Source of the DNA: QHWT01 sp963755695
Lineage (GTDB): Bacteria; Acidobacteriota; Vicinamibacteria; Vicinamibacterales; 2-12-FULL-66-21
Reading direction: 5' to 3'
Assembly (NCBI GenBank): GCA_963755695.1
Contig: CAVWLB010000010.1
Span: 2,976,001-3,040,000, forward strand
DNA: 64,000 nucleotides
In this document: positions 25,471 through 35,489 of the stretch, one piece after another
How the letters are laid out: every line of letters starts with the position of its first letter
Position numbering within the stretch: the first letter of the stretch is position 1
Notes under the pieces: generated by a model
Databases searched by the model: none
What the model was told of the DNA's origin: nothing
What the model saw: the letters and a program-made list of their open reading frames with translations, nothing else
Made by a program: the position numbers and the translations under genes

Positions 25471-27603
25471 GCGATCAGGCGGTCGGTCATCCGGAGCGGT
25501 TCCTGAACCGCGAGTTGTCGTGGCTGGCGTTCAACGAACGGGTGCTCGAGGAGGCGGCCGATCCCGCGACGCCGCTGCTCGAACGGGTCAAGTTCGCGGC
25601 GATCGTGGCGTCGAACCTCGACGAGTTCTTCATGGTGCGTGTTGCCGCCGTACGCCACGAGGTTGTCGATGGCGAATTGGCGCCGGATCTCGCCGGCCTG
25701 ACCCCGCCGCAGCAGCTCGCCGCCATCAGCGACCGCGCACATGCGCCTGGTCGACGCGCTCTACAAGCTGACGTTCGGTGAAGTCATGCCGGCGCTCGCC
25801 AGCGCCGGCGTGCGGATAGTGCCCTGGTCCGAGCTGGAGCCCGACCGTCGCGCGGCCCTCGCCGAATTCTTTCGCGGCGAAGTGCTGCCGGTGCTGACGC
25901 CGCTGGCCATCGACGCGGCGCGGCCCTTTCCGCTTCTGTCTTCGTTGAGCCTGAATCTCGCATTGCGGCTCGATGCGGCGCCCGGCGAAACCGAGCAGCG
26001 ACTCGCGATCGTCCAGGTACCACCCGGCCTCGCGCGGCTCGTGCCACTCAGTGAGCCAGGCTCGTTCATGCTGCTCGAAGAAATCGTCTCGGCGCAGATC
26101 GGGCTGTTGTTCCCGGGTCAGTCGATTCTGGAATGTGCAGTGATCCGTCTGGCCCGCGATGCGGAGCTCGAGCTCGACGATGAAGGCGGCCGGACGCAGT
26201 TGGAACTGGTCGAGCGCGAACTGCGCCGACGCCGGCACAGCGGCGCAATCCGACTCGAAGCCAGCGCTGCTGCCTCCGAACAGCTCGTCGACAAACTCCG
26301 CGAGCACCTCGATATCACGACCCAGGACGTTTACATCGTACCGGGGCCTCTAGACCTCCGGTTCCTGATGAATCTGACCGATCTCGCCGGAATCGACGTC
26401 CCACGCGATCCGCCGCTTCAGCCCGTCGATCTGCTGGCCGATCTGCAGGAAGAAGATCTTTTCTCGCTGGTGGAGGATCGGCCGCTCCTCCTGCACCACC
26501 CCTACGACGCGTACGATCCGGTGATCGCGCTGGTGGCGCAGGCTGCCGAAGATCCCGACGTGCTCGCAATCAAGCAGACGTTGTACAGAACGAGTGTGGG
26601 CTCACCGTTCATCGCCAGCCTGCAGCGCGCCGCTGAATGCAACAAGCAGGTGACGGTGCTGGTCGAGCTGACGGCACGATTCGACGAGGAACGCAACATC
26701 CACTGGGCCCGCGCGCTCGAAGAAGCTGGCGCGCACGTCATTTACGGCGTGCGCGGCTACAAGACCCACGCGAAGATCTGCCTGATCGTCCGGCGGAGCC
26801 CTGAGGGACTGAAGCGGTACGTCCACCTCGGCACCGGCAACTACAACGAGCGCACCGCCCGCATCTACACCGACTTCGGCCTGATCACCACCTCACCGGC
26901 CATCGCCGAAGATGCGACGGCGTTTTTCAGCGCCGTCACCGGCTACTCGGATCCGCCGCGCCTCAAGAAGCTGGTCATGGCGCCGACCGAACTCCGCCGG
27001 CGGTTTCTGAAGCTGATCGCGCGAGAACGCCGCCGCGCCCAGGCCGGTCAGCGCGCGGAAATCGTGGCCAAGATGAATTCGTTGATTGACGAGGAGATCA
27101 TCGAAGCGCTGTACGCGGCCTCCGGCGACGGCGTCAGCATTCAGCTCAACGTCCGGGGCATCTGTGCGCTCAAACCCGGAGTCGCCAACCTCAGCGAGAA
27201 CATCGAGGTGGTCTCGATTGTCGACCGCTTCCTCGAACACTCCCGCATCTACTACTTCCTCAACGGCGGCAACGAGGAACTGTATCTCGCGAGCGCGGAT
27301 TGGATGACCAGAAATCTCGACAAGCGCGTCGAGCTGATGTTTCCAGTCGAGGATGCAGAGCACCGGAGCAAAGTGCTTTACGCGCTCCGCGCCATGTTTC
27401 GCGACAACGTCAAGGCACGGTGGCTTGGCGCCGACGGGATTTACCGAAGACGCGAACCGGTGCCGGGCGAGCCGGTGTTTCGGGTCCAGCAGCACTTGCA
27501 GGATGAGTCGCGACGACTCTCCACGTTGGCCCGCGGGCGCGCGGGGGTGACCTTCCGACCCGAGGAAGGCAAAGCACGCATCGCGAAGTCGACGATCACC
27601 TGA
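25467..27603 (+). CDS. ppk1: polyphosphate kinase 1, frameshifted
   Basis: About 711 residues after one-base correction, the usual PPK1 length. It makes polyphosphate from ATP. The N-terminal domain begins PERFLNRELSWLAFNERVLEEA. Catalytic features are VLAIKQTLYRTS, the phospho-accepting histidine of GYKTHAKICLI (about residue 434), HLGTGNYNERTARIYTDFGL, and the C-terminal NLDKRVELMFPVED. GTG 25467 overlaps the ppx stop (GTGA) and has GGAGGA about nine bases upstream, so the genes are translationally coupled. A single extra base near 25737-25742 breaks the frame between AAISDRA and RLVDALYK. Essential motifs on both sides are intact, which favours a sequencing error over a dead gene. Confidence 0.88.
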
Positions 27604-27613
27604 GACGCGACGG

Positions 27614-29146
27614 CTAGGGCGACATGGTCGTCTGCTCGAGCTCGACTTCCGCGGTGAGGCTCTCGACGTCGCGTGAGATGGTGGCAACGGCGAGCCTGCG
27701 GCCGCCGCGAGTGTAGGTCACCGAGCAGTTCCTGGCGTCGAACGAACCGTCGATTGACACGGCGTCCCAGCCCTCGGCATGACCCACGTACTTGATCGTG
27801 AGGTCGTAGTGCTGGCTCCAGAAGAACGGAACGGCCTCGAAACGCTCCCGCCGTCCGAGCATGTTACGTGCGGCGACCTGTCCCTGGCGTTCGGCTACGA
27901 CCCAGTGCTCGACACGGATGCGGTCTCCGGTATGAGGGTCCGGCCACCGGGCGACGTCACCCGCGGCGAAAATGCCCGGCGCACTCGTTTCCAGATACTC
28001 GTTGACCGCGATACCGCGATCCATGGTCAATCCGGCCTTCTCAGCGAGGGTGGTCACAGGCCTTACCCCGACCCCGATCACGACGAAATCGGCGTCGAGC
28101 TTATCGCCTCCGCTGAGGGTCACGGTTCGTCCGTCAATGGCTGAGACGCTTTGGCCGAGATGGAAGACCACGCCCTGTGCTTCGTGGAGTGACTGAACGA
28201 ACCGACCGACCTCGAGTCCCATGACACGCTCCAGCGGGACTCGACCCGGGGCAACCACGTCCACGGCGATCTTGCGGGCGCGGAGAGACGCCGACACCTC
28301 GAGTCCGATGAAGCTTGCGCCGACGACCACGACATGTTTCGCGGTCTTCGCCTTTTCGACGATCGCCCGGCTGTCGGCATACGAGCGCAGGTAGTGCACC
28401 TGCTGACCGTCCGCGCCAGGGATGGGCGGCCACACCGGATCCGCTCCGGTTGCGATCAACAGCGACCCGAAACTTCTCCGCGATCCGTCGTCGAGGAGAA
28501 CAGAGCGCGACCCGACATCCAAAGACGACACGCGAGAGTTCAGAACCAGCTCGATCCGGCGTTCCGCATACAATTCGCGTGGCCACACCGGAATCCAGTC
28601 CTCCTGGGCTTCGCCGGCAAGGAAGTCTTTCGACAGGTTCGGTCGGTCGACTGGCGGATCGGTGTCAGCGCTGATCAATGTGACCGGACCTTCGTACCCC
28701 TCCCGTCGCAACATGTCGGCCGCTGCCAGCCCTGCCGCCCCGCCGCCAATGATGACGATCGACGGAGGCCTCTGCTTCGGCGTATGTGAGCTACTCGGCG
28801 CGGACATCTCGAGTTTCTCTCGCACGAATAGCATCTCGCCTTGCCGATCCACTCGCCAGCACGCGATCGGATCCAGTGCCGGCGCCCGCAGCGCCTCGCC
28901 GGTTTGCAGGCTGAAGCACGCGTGATGGAACGGACAGCGGACGGTGTCGCCGACGATCAATCCGCCGGAAAGGTCTGCGTGATAGTGCGTGCAATGGGCG
29001 CCAACCGCGAAGTACCGATCTCCGACATGCGCCACCACCACCTCGTCGTCGCCCACGTGCCCTCGCACCATCCCGCCCCCTGAAACCGTTCGAACCGGGA
29101 TCCCCTTGGTCAGGTCAGGCGTTGCGGATTCCTGTCTGTTGCTCAT
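27614..29146 (-). CDS. Rieske-type ferredoxin fused to FAD-dependent NAD(P)H oxidoreductase
   Basis: 510 residues. The N-terminal Rieske [2Fe-2S] domain carries C52-T-H54 and C71-P-F-H74. A pyridine-nucleotide-disulfide oxidoreductase follows, with the FAD motif IVIIGGGAAGLAAADMLRR, the NAD motif HVVVVGASFIGLEVSASLR and the second FAD motif GIFAAGDVARW. The layout matches AIFM3-like (apoptosis-inducing-factor-like) proteins and ferredoxin reductases of aromatic oxygenase systems. It could feed electrons to an oxygenase elsewhere; nothing here names the partner. The start has GGAGG five bases upstream. It converges tightly with ppk. Confidence 0.9.
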   Translation of the reverse strand: MSNRQESATPDLTKGIPVRTVSGGGMVRGHVGDDEVVVAHVGDRYFAVGAHCTHYHADLSGGLIVGDTVRCPFHHACFSLQTGEALRAPALDPIACWRVDRQGEMLFVREKLEMSAPSSSHTPKQRPPSIVIIGGGAAGLAAADMLRREGYEGPVTLISADTDPPVDRPNLSKDFLAGEAQEDWIPVWPRELYAERRIELVLNSRVSSLDVGSRSVLLDDGSRRSFGSLLIATGADPVWPPIPGADGQQVHYLRSYADSRAIVEKAKTAKHVVVVGASFIGLEVSASLRARKIAVDVVAPGRVPLERVMGLEVGRFVQSLHEAQGVVFHLGQSVSAIDGRTVTLSGGDKLDADFVVIGVGVRPVTTLAEKAGLTMDRGIAVNEYLETSAPGIFAAGDVARWPDPHTGDRIRVEHWVVAERQGQVAARNMLGRRERFEAVPFFWSQHYDLTIKYVGHAEGWDAVSIDGSFDARNCSVTYTRGGRRLAVATISRDVESLTAEVELEQTTMSP

Positions 29147-29171
29147 GAGAACCTCCAGGTCACCATCTGCG

Positions 29172-30249
29172 CTAGTCCATCGAGAGCCTGGTGGGAGCGC
29201 AGATGAACCGTTCGTATCGGCGAACGGCCTCGCCGACCGCCCGCCGCTCCTGACCGGTCAGTCGCCGCAGCGGAACGGCATCAATCAACACCGAACGGGT
29301 GTCGCCCGAAGTACGCCACGTACCTGCTACTTGCCCGGCGATCACCAGAGTGTGCTGGAACGTCACTGATTGGGCGCGCTTCGAAATGAGTACGGACGGC
29401 CCATGCGGAACGGCTTCCCGATCGCGGTATGCGATCAGGTACTCATCGTAAATAGGGAGCAGATGAACGGCATGACCGCGCATTGCGCCGCGCGGCGCCG
29501 GGCCGATCGTCCAATAGGTCTGAGAGCCAGCCGCCTCGCGCCTGGCCTTGTTCATGTCCAGCCCGCGCTTCGCGTCGGCAACGGTCAGCCCGGACCACCA
29601 AACGAAGTCTCGGATGGTGGCTGGTCCATGGCTCATGAAATACCGGCGGCTCAGCGTGGCCAGCGCTTCATCGCGCGACAACCGCAACGACTTGGGGGCG
29701 CGTTCGGCGACGAGCGCGTAGGTGAACTGCTTTCCGCGGCGAGGGCCGCTGCAAATGACGCCCTCGAGTTCCGCGTGCATGGCCAGATGCGCCAGCGAGA
29801 TGCGATCCAGCGTCAGCCCCGCATGACCAAGAGATTCGCTCAGCTCGGTGCGGGTGAGGTAGTGCCGATCGCGGAGGGCGCGTTCGATAATCGAGGTCCC
29901 GCGAACGAGCAGACGGGCATCAAGCCCCAGGCGCCGATTGTAAGGGGACATTCTTCGATGAACCCGTGGGGCGGTCAGCTCCGACAACCAGCGAATATCG
30001 GCGGACGTGACGAAGTGCCATGTGGGCCGCATCACATGAGTGCGGAGGATGTGACCCTCTTCGAATGCCCGTTCGATGTCGGCGTCGACCGCGCCGTCGC
30101 GCATGCGCAGCCCGAGCGCCCACTTCGCCGGCCCGTACCTCTTGCGCCTGGACGGCCCCCAGCCACCGAACGACGTCGGCGGGACGGCGGCGGCCAGCGC
30201 GCGTGAGGAGCTGATTGCGAAGTCTTCGCTCGGCAATCGCGGGATTCAT
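29172..30249 (-). CDS. winged-helix DNA-binding protein (HTH_42/AlkX-like), frameshifted
   Basis: About 358 residues after correction. The family N-terminus (RRLRNQLLTRAG, then RRPADVVRWLGAVQAQE) is in one frame, and YGPAKWALGLRMRDGAVDADIERAFEEGHILRTHVMRPTWHFV in another. Removing one C of the CC at 30138-30139 joins LGAVQAQE to YGPAKWALGLR. The rest carries SHGPATIRDFVWWSGLT, LLPIYDEYLIAYRDR and VFN-like nucleic-acid-binding segments. The YcaQ/AlkZ relatives are DNA glycosylases acting on crosslinks, but this subgroup is mostly untested. The ATG has GGAG five bases before it. A small gap separates it from the RsbU-type gene upstream. Confidence 0.75.
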
Positions 30250-30262
30250 CGACACTCCGTGA

Positions 30263-31417
30263 TCAGGTTGGACCAGAGAGCTGCTGGTTGCCCGGGCCGA
30301 CTACTCTCGCCGTGAGCAACGTGACGTCGTCGGCCTGGGGCTGTCCGGCCAGCTCCAGCTGGATCTCGGCGAGAAACGCGTCGAGCAGTGGCCCGCCGCC
30401 GTCGGGCGCCCGCTCGATTGTCCGCATGAATCGCTCTTCCGCCCGTCCGTCCTGGTCTGCGAGCGGTTCGGAAACACCATCCGTATACAACAGCACGTGA
30501 TCGCCTTCGTTCATCGGGACCGCCGCTGCGTCCCACCGCGGCGCCTGCAGCACAGGCGAAACCAATGGCCCGGTGCTCCAGAGCCATCCCGGTTCCCGCG
30601 TGCGGCCCCACAGCGCGATTGGAGGATGACCGGCATTGACGTACCGCATCACCCCTTCTTCCGGAGCGATGAGAGCCGCGACCAGCGTGACGAATCGATC
30701 GGGACTGAAGGCAGCGAGGCCGCTCGAAACGCGCTGCACGACGGCCAGCGGTTCGAACCCGTCAACATGTGACGCGTGGAACGCGCTCTTGACGATGCCG
30801 GTGAGCATCGCCGCGGATACGCCATGACCAGACACGTCGGCTATCAGCAACGCCGTTCGCCCCGCCGGCGCCACGACGTAGTCGTACAAATCGCCACCCA
30901 GTGCCGAACAGGGCGTGTATCGACAGCAGACCGCGACTTGGTTGACGATCCTTTCGCGGGCCGGCAACAGGCTTTGCTGGAAGGCCCGCGCTTCGGCCAT
31001 TTCCGTTTCCAGCCGCTTCAGGTTCTGTCGATGATCTTCCCGGCGCCAGCGCAGCTCGATGCACCGTTCCACCAGGGTCCTGAGCACCTCGCGATCGAAG
31101 GGTTTCTGGATGAAGTAGAAGGCAGGGCTGCGAATCGCGCGCAGCAGCTTCTCGTCCAGATCGTCGACGCTGCCGGTCATCAGGATCACGTCGAGCCCCG
31201 GCAGGCGCGCTTTCAACTGCGCCATCAGCTCGAAGCCGTCGATATCCGGCATCCGAATGTCGACAATGGCGAGCTCCGGCTGAAAATCGTTGGCGATCGA
31301 TAGCGCGTCGCGCGAGAGCCGGGTGCCGATCACCCGGTGCTCCTCGCTTAGGACCCGCTCGACAGCGCGCAGCATGCCCGGCTCGTCGTCCACGACGAGG
31401 ATACGCGCCGGTCTCAT
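30263..31417 (-). CDS. response regulator with PP2C-type (RsbU/SpoIIE) phosphatase domain
   Basis: 384 residues. The receiver domain (1-120) has the acidic pair VVDDE, phospho-acceptor Asp53 in LAIVDIRMPDIDG, and Lys in FIQKPF. A coiled linker (about 120-150) leads to a SpoIIE-type PP2C domain with GGDLYDYV, LLIADVSGHGVSAAMLT and the late QADDVTLLTARV metal ligands. It likely dephosphorylates a phospho-STAS antagonist when the receiver is phosphorylated. Its ATG overlaps the stop of the histidine kinase gene (ATGA), so the two form an obvious pair. A STAS protein, a candidate substrate, is encoded about 2.7 kb away at 34126. Confidence 0.92.
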   Translation of the reverse strand: MRPARILVVDDEPGMLRAVERVLSEEHRVIGTRLSRDALSIANDFQPELAIVDIRMPDIDGFELMAQLKARLPGLDVILMTGSVDDLDEKLLRAIRSPAFYFIQKPFDREVLRTLVERCIELRWRREDHRQNLKRLETEMAEARAFQQSLLPARERIVNQVAVCCRYTPCSALGGDLYDYVVAPAGRTALLIADVSGHGVSAAMLTGIVKSAFHASHVDGFEPLAVVQRVSSGLAAFSPDRFVTLVAALIAPEEGVMRYVNAGHPPIALWGRTREPGWLWSTGPLVSPVLQAPRWDAAAVPMNEGDHVLLYTDGVSEPLADQDGRAEERFMRTIERAPDGGGPLLDAFLAEIQLELAGQPQADDVTLLTARVVGPGNQQLSGPT

Positions 31418-33093
31418 GACAGCTGTGGCTGCGGCTGCAGCACCGCCTGCGGAACGCGCACGCGGACGTCGGTACCGGTTCCCGGCTCGCTCTGAATCGT
31501 GAGGGTGCCGTCGACTTCCCAGAGAACCGAGCGACAGATCGACAGACCGAGGCCGTTGCCGTGCGGCTTGGTCGTGAAGAACGGCTCGAGCACTCGCGCG
31601 AGATTTTCCGCGTTAATGCCGCAGCCGGTGTCGGCAATCGAAATTTCGACGAGACCATCGACGGAGCGTACGGTGACGACGATTCGACCGCCCGGCGGGG
31701 TGGCCTCGCGTGCGTTGGTGAGCAGGTTGAGAAACACCTGCTCGAGATCGCTCTGACTGCACGCCACTTCAGGAGTATCGTCGGGCACGTTCACCTGCAG
31801 TTCGATTGCGCTTCGGTTCATGCCGTACTTGAGGATGGCCGATGCGGTCTCGACGGCACGGCGCACCTGTCCAAAGGCGCTCCGTCGCGCGGCATTCCGC
31901 GAAAACGTCAGCATGCCGCCAAAGATCCTCCGGCAGACCTGGAGCGACTTCTGGACGTGTTCGAGATCCTCCGCGAACACGCTGGGAGCGAGCGCGCCGG
32001 TCCGGAGGTCCGCCTGCATCTGCTGGATGAGCGGCAGCATCGACCCGAGCGCGTTGTTCACGTCATGTGACACGCTCCGCGCGAGATCCGCCATCGCGTG
32101 CTTGCGCTCCGCGGTAACGACCCGAGCGCGGAGCGATTCGGTGCGATGCAGGTTCTGGATGGCGATCGCGGCCTGCGATCGGAAATGCTCGACCAGCTCG
32201 GCGTCGAACGGTTTGAGCTGTTCTGGAAATCTCGCGGCGATCTTCAGGACCCCCACCAGGCTGTCCCGGGTTACCAGTGGCGCGCACAGCATCGATGCTT
32301 CTCGAACGTGGGCGGCGGCGCCGACGTTGTAGTCGAGCAGCGCCGCGAGCGCGCCGGCCGGCTGGTCTCGCCATTCCTTCCAGCGATCCTCGTGGCGATC
32401 GAACCCGTAGACCTGTTCCGACTGCAACAAGGCTTCGGCGTCGTCAGAAATTGGAATCCGCAGGCCGATTCGCTCGCTCTTGGCCTTGGTCCAGGCGATC
32501 TGTTCCGCCACTACGCGCAGCGACGCTTCACCCTCCTCGCGGATGAGGAGCGCCGACGAATGATCGTAGAGGGTCAGCGATCGGATGCCGTCGAGTATTT
32601 GATAGAAAAGATCCTTGGGATGGATCTGTTCCATGATCTTCCGGTCGATCCGATCGCGCACGCCAAGGAGCCGATCGCGGTCGATCCGATTGACGGCGGC
32701 TGACAGGACCGACGCAATGCGGCCGATCAGATGTCGATCGTCTCGGTCGAAGGCGTGGCCCGGGCGGACCAGGGCCAGCGCGCCCCAGGCGCCGCCACGG
32801 CGCCTGACCGATCCAATCAACATGTCGCGCTGAACCGGCGGATGCGTGTGCCGGATGTAGCGGGTCAGCACGTCGCGATTCCATTCGCCGGCCTTTGGCA
32901 ACTTGAACAGCAGCTCAGCCTGCGGGCGGCCCGGACGCAGCGTGGCTATGCAGCCGTGAGAGGCCCGGAAGAAATCGCGCGTGTCCCGGAGTGCATGGCG
33001 CAGTGCCTTGTGTGGCTCGCGCACGTCCTTCAGATGAGCGGACAGGCCGTCAATGAATTTGAGCGCCGCGAGCTCCCGTTCCAGGGACAGCAT
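31414..33093 (-). CDS. GAF-domain sensor histidine kinase
   Basis: 559-residue cytosolic kinase with no membrane segment. A first GAF-like region (about 15-140) and a second GAF domain (about 160-315) precede a HisKA dimerisation helix with His343 in ARSVSHDVNNALG. The ATPase domain shows the N-box LTNAREATP, the G1 box DTGCGI and the G2 box GNGLGLS. The ligand is unknown; the GAF domains suggest a small-molecule or redox signal. The coupled RsbU-type regulator is its probable partner. No good ribosome binding site is seen before the ATG. Confidence 0.92.
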   Translation of the reverse strand: MLSLERELAALKFIDGLSAHLKDVREPHKALRHALRDTRDFFRASHGCIATLRPGRPQAELLFKLPKAGEWNRDVLTRYIRHTHPPVQRDMLIGSVRRRGGAWGALALVRPGHAFDRDDRHLIGRIASVLSAAVNRIDRDRLLGVRDRIDRKIMEQIHPKDLFYQILDGIRSLTLYDHSSALLIREEGEASLRVVAEQIAWTKAKSERIGLRIPISDDAEALLQSEQVYGFDRHEDRWKEWRDQPAGALAALLDYNVGAAAHVREASMLCAPLVTRDSLVGVLKIAARFPEQLKPFDAELVEHFRSQAAIAIQNLHRTESLRARVVTAERKHAMADLARSVSHDVNNALGSMLPLIQQMQADLRTGALAPSVFAEDLEHVQKSLQVCRRIFGGMLTFSRNAARRSAFGQVRRAVETASAILKYGMNRSAIELQVNVPDDTPEVACSQSDLEQVFLNLLTNAREATPPGGRIVVTVRSVDGLVEISIADTGCGINAENLARVLEPFFTTKPHGNGLGLSICRSVLWEVDGTLTIQSEPGTGTDVRVRVPQAVLQPQPQLS

Positions 33094-33327
33094 GAGGTTC
33101 AGGATGGTGCTCGAAGCCTGCCCGGGTCAAGTACTTGCGCGGGAAACACTCGGCAGCTCAATCGCCGGACGGACCGAAACCCGGCTGAAATGAAACGTCC
33201 GGCCCCCGGTTGCGTCCAAATAGGTAGAGCCTGTCCGGGAAGGTTCGGGAACGTTTCAGCGGCCGGTTGCCGAGTCGTGGCAACCGGCCGCTGCGAACGG
33301 GCATCACAACGGGTACGGAGTGCAATT

Positions 33328-33930
33328 ATGCTTCAGCGATTATTCATCATCCTGGTTGCGGCGCTGCTGGCCGCGCCGGTTTCGGCGGCGCAGCAACTGC
33401 CGACCGAAGATCAGCAGACAGTCGACAGCATTCAACATGCGCTGGTCAGGCTGCCGTACTACGGCGTCTTTGATTACCTCGCGTTTCGCTACGACAAGGG
33501 CACCGTAACGCTGTCGGGATACGCATATGCGGCAGGACTCAAGCGCGACGCGGTAAGCGCCGTGAAGGGCATCCCGCGGGTCGATAAAGTCGTCGATCAG
33601 ATCGAGCAGCTGCCGGCGTCACCGAACGACGACCGGATCCGCTGGCGAACCTTCTACAAGATCTATAACGACACCGTCCTGTCGCGATATGCACCGGGCG
33701 GGGCGTTGTCGGTTCGATTCGATCGGGGATTCCTGTCACCGCGCTATCCCGGCACCCAGCCGTTTGGCGTCTATCCAATCCACATCGTCGTGGACCGCGG
33801 CCGCACGCGGCTGCTGGGAGTGGTCGACACCGAGGCCGACAAGACGACTGCCGGCTTCCGGGCTCGGGAGGTGCCGGGAACGTTCGGCGTCGAGAATCAG
33901 CTGGTAATCCCTCCGCGAGCAACGCGATGA
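33328..33930 (+). CDS. periplasmic BON-domain protein
   Basis: 200 residues with a signal peptide (LQRLFIILVAALLAAPVSAAQQ). The first BON domain covers about residues 28-95 (DYLAFRYDKGTVTLSGYAYA, then VDKVVDQIEQLP). A second, more divergent half, ending VENQLVIPP, looks like another BON copy. BON domains bind phospholipid or the envelope and occur in osmotic-stress proteins such as OsmY. GGAG lies seven bases before the ATG. A stable hairpin follows. Confidence 0.85.
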   Translation: MLQRLFIILVAALLAAPVSAAQQLPTEDQQTVDSIQHALVRLPYYGVFDYLAFRYDKGTVTLSGYAYAAGLKRDAVSAVKGIPRVDKVVDQIEQLPASPNDDRIRWRTFYKIYNDTVLSRYAPGGALSVRFDRGFLSPRYPGTQPFGVYPIHIVVDRGRTRLLGVVDTEADKTTAGFRAREVPGTFGVENQLVIPPRATR

Positions 33931-33983
33931 ACTCGCACGGAGCGGCGCGACCGTAATCATCTGAATGCTCGTCTGCTGAATCG

Positions 33984-34010
33984 GGCCGGCCCGGACGATC
34001 CGGGTCGGCC
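33984..34010 (+). terminator. GC-rich hairpin after BON gene
   Basis: A 12-bp stem (GGCCGGCCCGGA with TCCGGGTCGGCC, one G-T pair) and a CGA loop, 53 nt after the BON stop. No U-tract follows, so termination is plausible but unproven. Confidence 0.45.
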
Positions 34011-34125
34011 GTTCGCGGATCCGTGACTTCGACCTCTCCGCAGTCGCAGCGCTATCCCTCCACAAAGCAACATCCGCCGTGTCGATTTCATGAGGTGTCG
34101 TTCGACTTATAAGTAGGAGCGAAGA

Positions 34126-34515
34126 ATGAACTGGCGAACAGGTCGCGGTGTGGAACCCTTTCTGCCCGCGCGCAGCGTCAATCAATCAGGAAGGACAATG
34201 ACCGTTTTGCTGGGGCCATGTTCCGATCGTTTCTGTACTCTTTACATTGAAGGGCCTCTTCGTGTGCCGGTGAGTCACAACCTGCGGGCAAAGGTCCGGA
34301 CACTGCTGCGGCGTGGCGACCGAGCGATTCTGTTGGACCTGGGCGGAGTCTCCCGAATTGATGCCGCCGGCGTCGGCGAACTCGTCAGGGCGTACAACAT
34401 GACGGTTGCGATCGACGGCGCCCTGCGGATTGTCCATACAAGCGAATGGGTGGGCGAGATTCTGAAACGCGTCGGCCTCTTCGATCTTTTCAGCGGCGTT
34501 CACGATACCGAATAG
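34126..34515 (+). CDS. STAS-domain protein, anti-sigma-factor-antagonist type
   Basis: 129 residues (105 if translation starts at ATG 34198). The STAS fold is visible from TLYIEGPLRVPV through DRAILLDLGGVSRIDAAGVGELVRAY to ILKRVGLFDLF. The conserved serine/threonine normally phosphorylated by an anti-sigma kinase would fall in GGVSRIDAAG, where Ser is present. Both starts have a fair ribosome binding site: AGGAG before 34126 and AGGAA before 34198. It is a likely target of the RsbU-like phosphatase encoded upstream on the other strand. No anti-sigma kinase gene was found here. Confidence 0.82.
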   Translation: MNWRTGRGVEPFLPARSVNQSGRTMTVLLGPCSDRFCTLYIEGPLRVPVSHNLRAKVRTLLRRGDRAILLDLGGVSRIDAAGVGELVRAYNMTVAIDGALRIVHTSEWVGEILKRVGLFDLFSGVHDTE

Positions 34516-34519
34516 CGAC

Positions 34520-34542
34520 TCCCGCAGCTATGCCGTGCGGGA
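34520..34542 (+). terminator. hairpin after STAS gene
   Basis: A 7-bp stem TCCCGCA/TGCGGGA with a 9-nt loop begins five bases after the STAS stop. No U-tract. Modest evidence for a transcript end. Confidence 0.35.
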
Positions 34543-34579
34543 TCGGCCGATCGCGGGCTCGAACCGCGGTGCGATGTCA

Positions 34580-34609
34580 TTGACGTACTGGAGTACTGCA
34601 CCATATATT
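34580..34609 (+). promoter_or_regulatory. sigma-70-like promoter of secreted-protein gene
   Basis: TTGACG and TATATT, each one mismatch from consensus, are separated by 18 bases. It would leave a leader of about 150 nt before the gene at 34766. Sequence match only. Confidence 0.4.
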
Positions 34610-34765
34610 TCTTGCCGGTCGGCCGGACCCTTAGCGGTCAGGACCTGCCGACTCGCCGTGGTGGAAGTCATCTCCAAGGCAGACAACGACGTTCCGGTCC
34701 GGTCCGGTCCGCGGGGAGGAAATCAGGTCGCGGACAACTCACATCGACAAAGTAAGGAGTGCAGC

Positions 34766-35359
34766 ATGCGTTTGGCACGGCACATCAGCCGGCTCGCGTT
34801 CCTAGTGATGGCTCTTTCGAGCGTGCCCTCGATCGCGCACGCTCAGCAGGTGACGTTCTCTCACATCGACGATGCCGTGCCGGCCAGATTTTTCAACCCG
34901 GCCACGACCAAGCCGTCCGCCCTTAGCCCCAATACCTTGATCATCGGCATGCACACGGGCATGGACTGGACGCTCTGGAAGGCCACCGAGTTCAGGGCGT
35001 CGACAGCTTCGTTCAGCTACGTGGCGGCGATGGATACGATTCGGTTCCGCGTCAAAGCGCCGGCGGGATATTACGTTGCCAAGGTGACCTACAGACAACG
35101 CGGTACGGGGACGGCCGAGCGGACCGGCAAGGTTGCGGGCGGCGCCCACTGGGTTGTCGGCGACTTCGCGTCCAGTCTCGGCATTTTCAGCACCACGCCG
35201 GGCCTGTCGCGCACAATCGATCTGACTGGCCGCAATCTGACCACCGTGCCGGTCTCAATCACAGCCAGTTTGTTTGCGTTTGCCACACCGCAGCTTGGCG
35301 CGGCAAGCCTGGCGCTGACGGGCGCCGAGGTTCAGGTGCACTTGCTACGGTTGCCTTGA
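34766..35359 (+). CDS. secreted protein of unknown function
   Basis: 197 residues with a clear signal peptide (RLARHISRLAFLVMALSSVPSIAHAQQ). The mature part is beta-rich and begins VTFSHIDDAVPARFFNP. It has no cysteines, catalytic motif or recognised domain. AAGGAG lies six bases before the ATG. A promoter-like sequence lies upstream and a strong hairpin downstream, so it is probably monocistronic. The family is unrecognised. Confidence 0.75.
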   Translation: MRLARHISRLAFLVMALSSVPSIAHAQQVTFSHIDDAVPARFFNPATTKPSALSPNTLIIGMHTGMDWTLWKATEFRASTASFSYVAAMDTIRFRVKAPAGYYVAKVTYRQRGTGTAERTGKVAGGAHWVVGDFASSLGIFSTTPGLSRTIDLTGRNLTTVPVSITASLFAFATPQLGAASLALTGAEVQVHLLRLP

Positions 35360-35388
35360 TCTCCGCAAGAAAGACGACCTCGAGAGAC

Positions 35389-35420
35389 GATCGCGCCGCC
35401 CGGACATCGGCGGCGCGATC
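35389..35420. terminator. strong hairpin between convergent genes
   Basis: A perfect 12-bp stem GATCGCGCCGCC/GGCGGCGCGATC with an 8-nt loop, 29 nt after the secreted-protein stop. It lies between convergent genes and may serve both directions. Confidence 0.6.
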
Positions 35421-35489
35421 CTTCCATTAGTTCCTTCACTTCGGCCGGAAGCGCCATCTCGCGGACGCGACGTCGACTTCCCTTGTGCC

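Noticed and set aside
23904..25781. A natural Ppx-Ppk fusion protein
   Set aside because: The true ppx C-terminus is present one frame over with a normal stop, and ppk has its own ribosome binding site and GTG start; two single-base breaks explain the apparent fusion.
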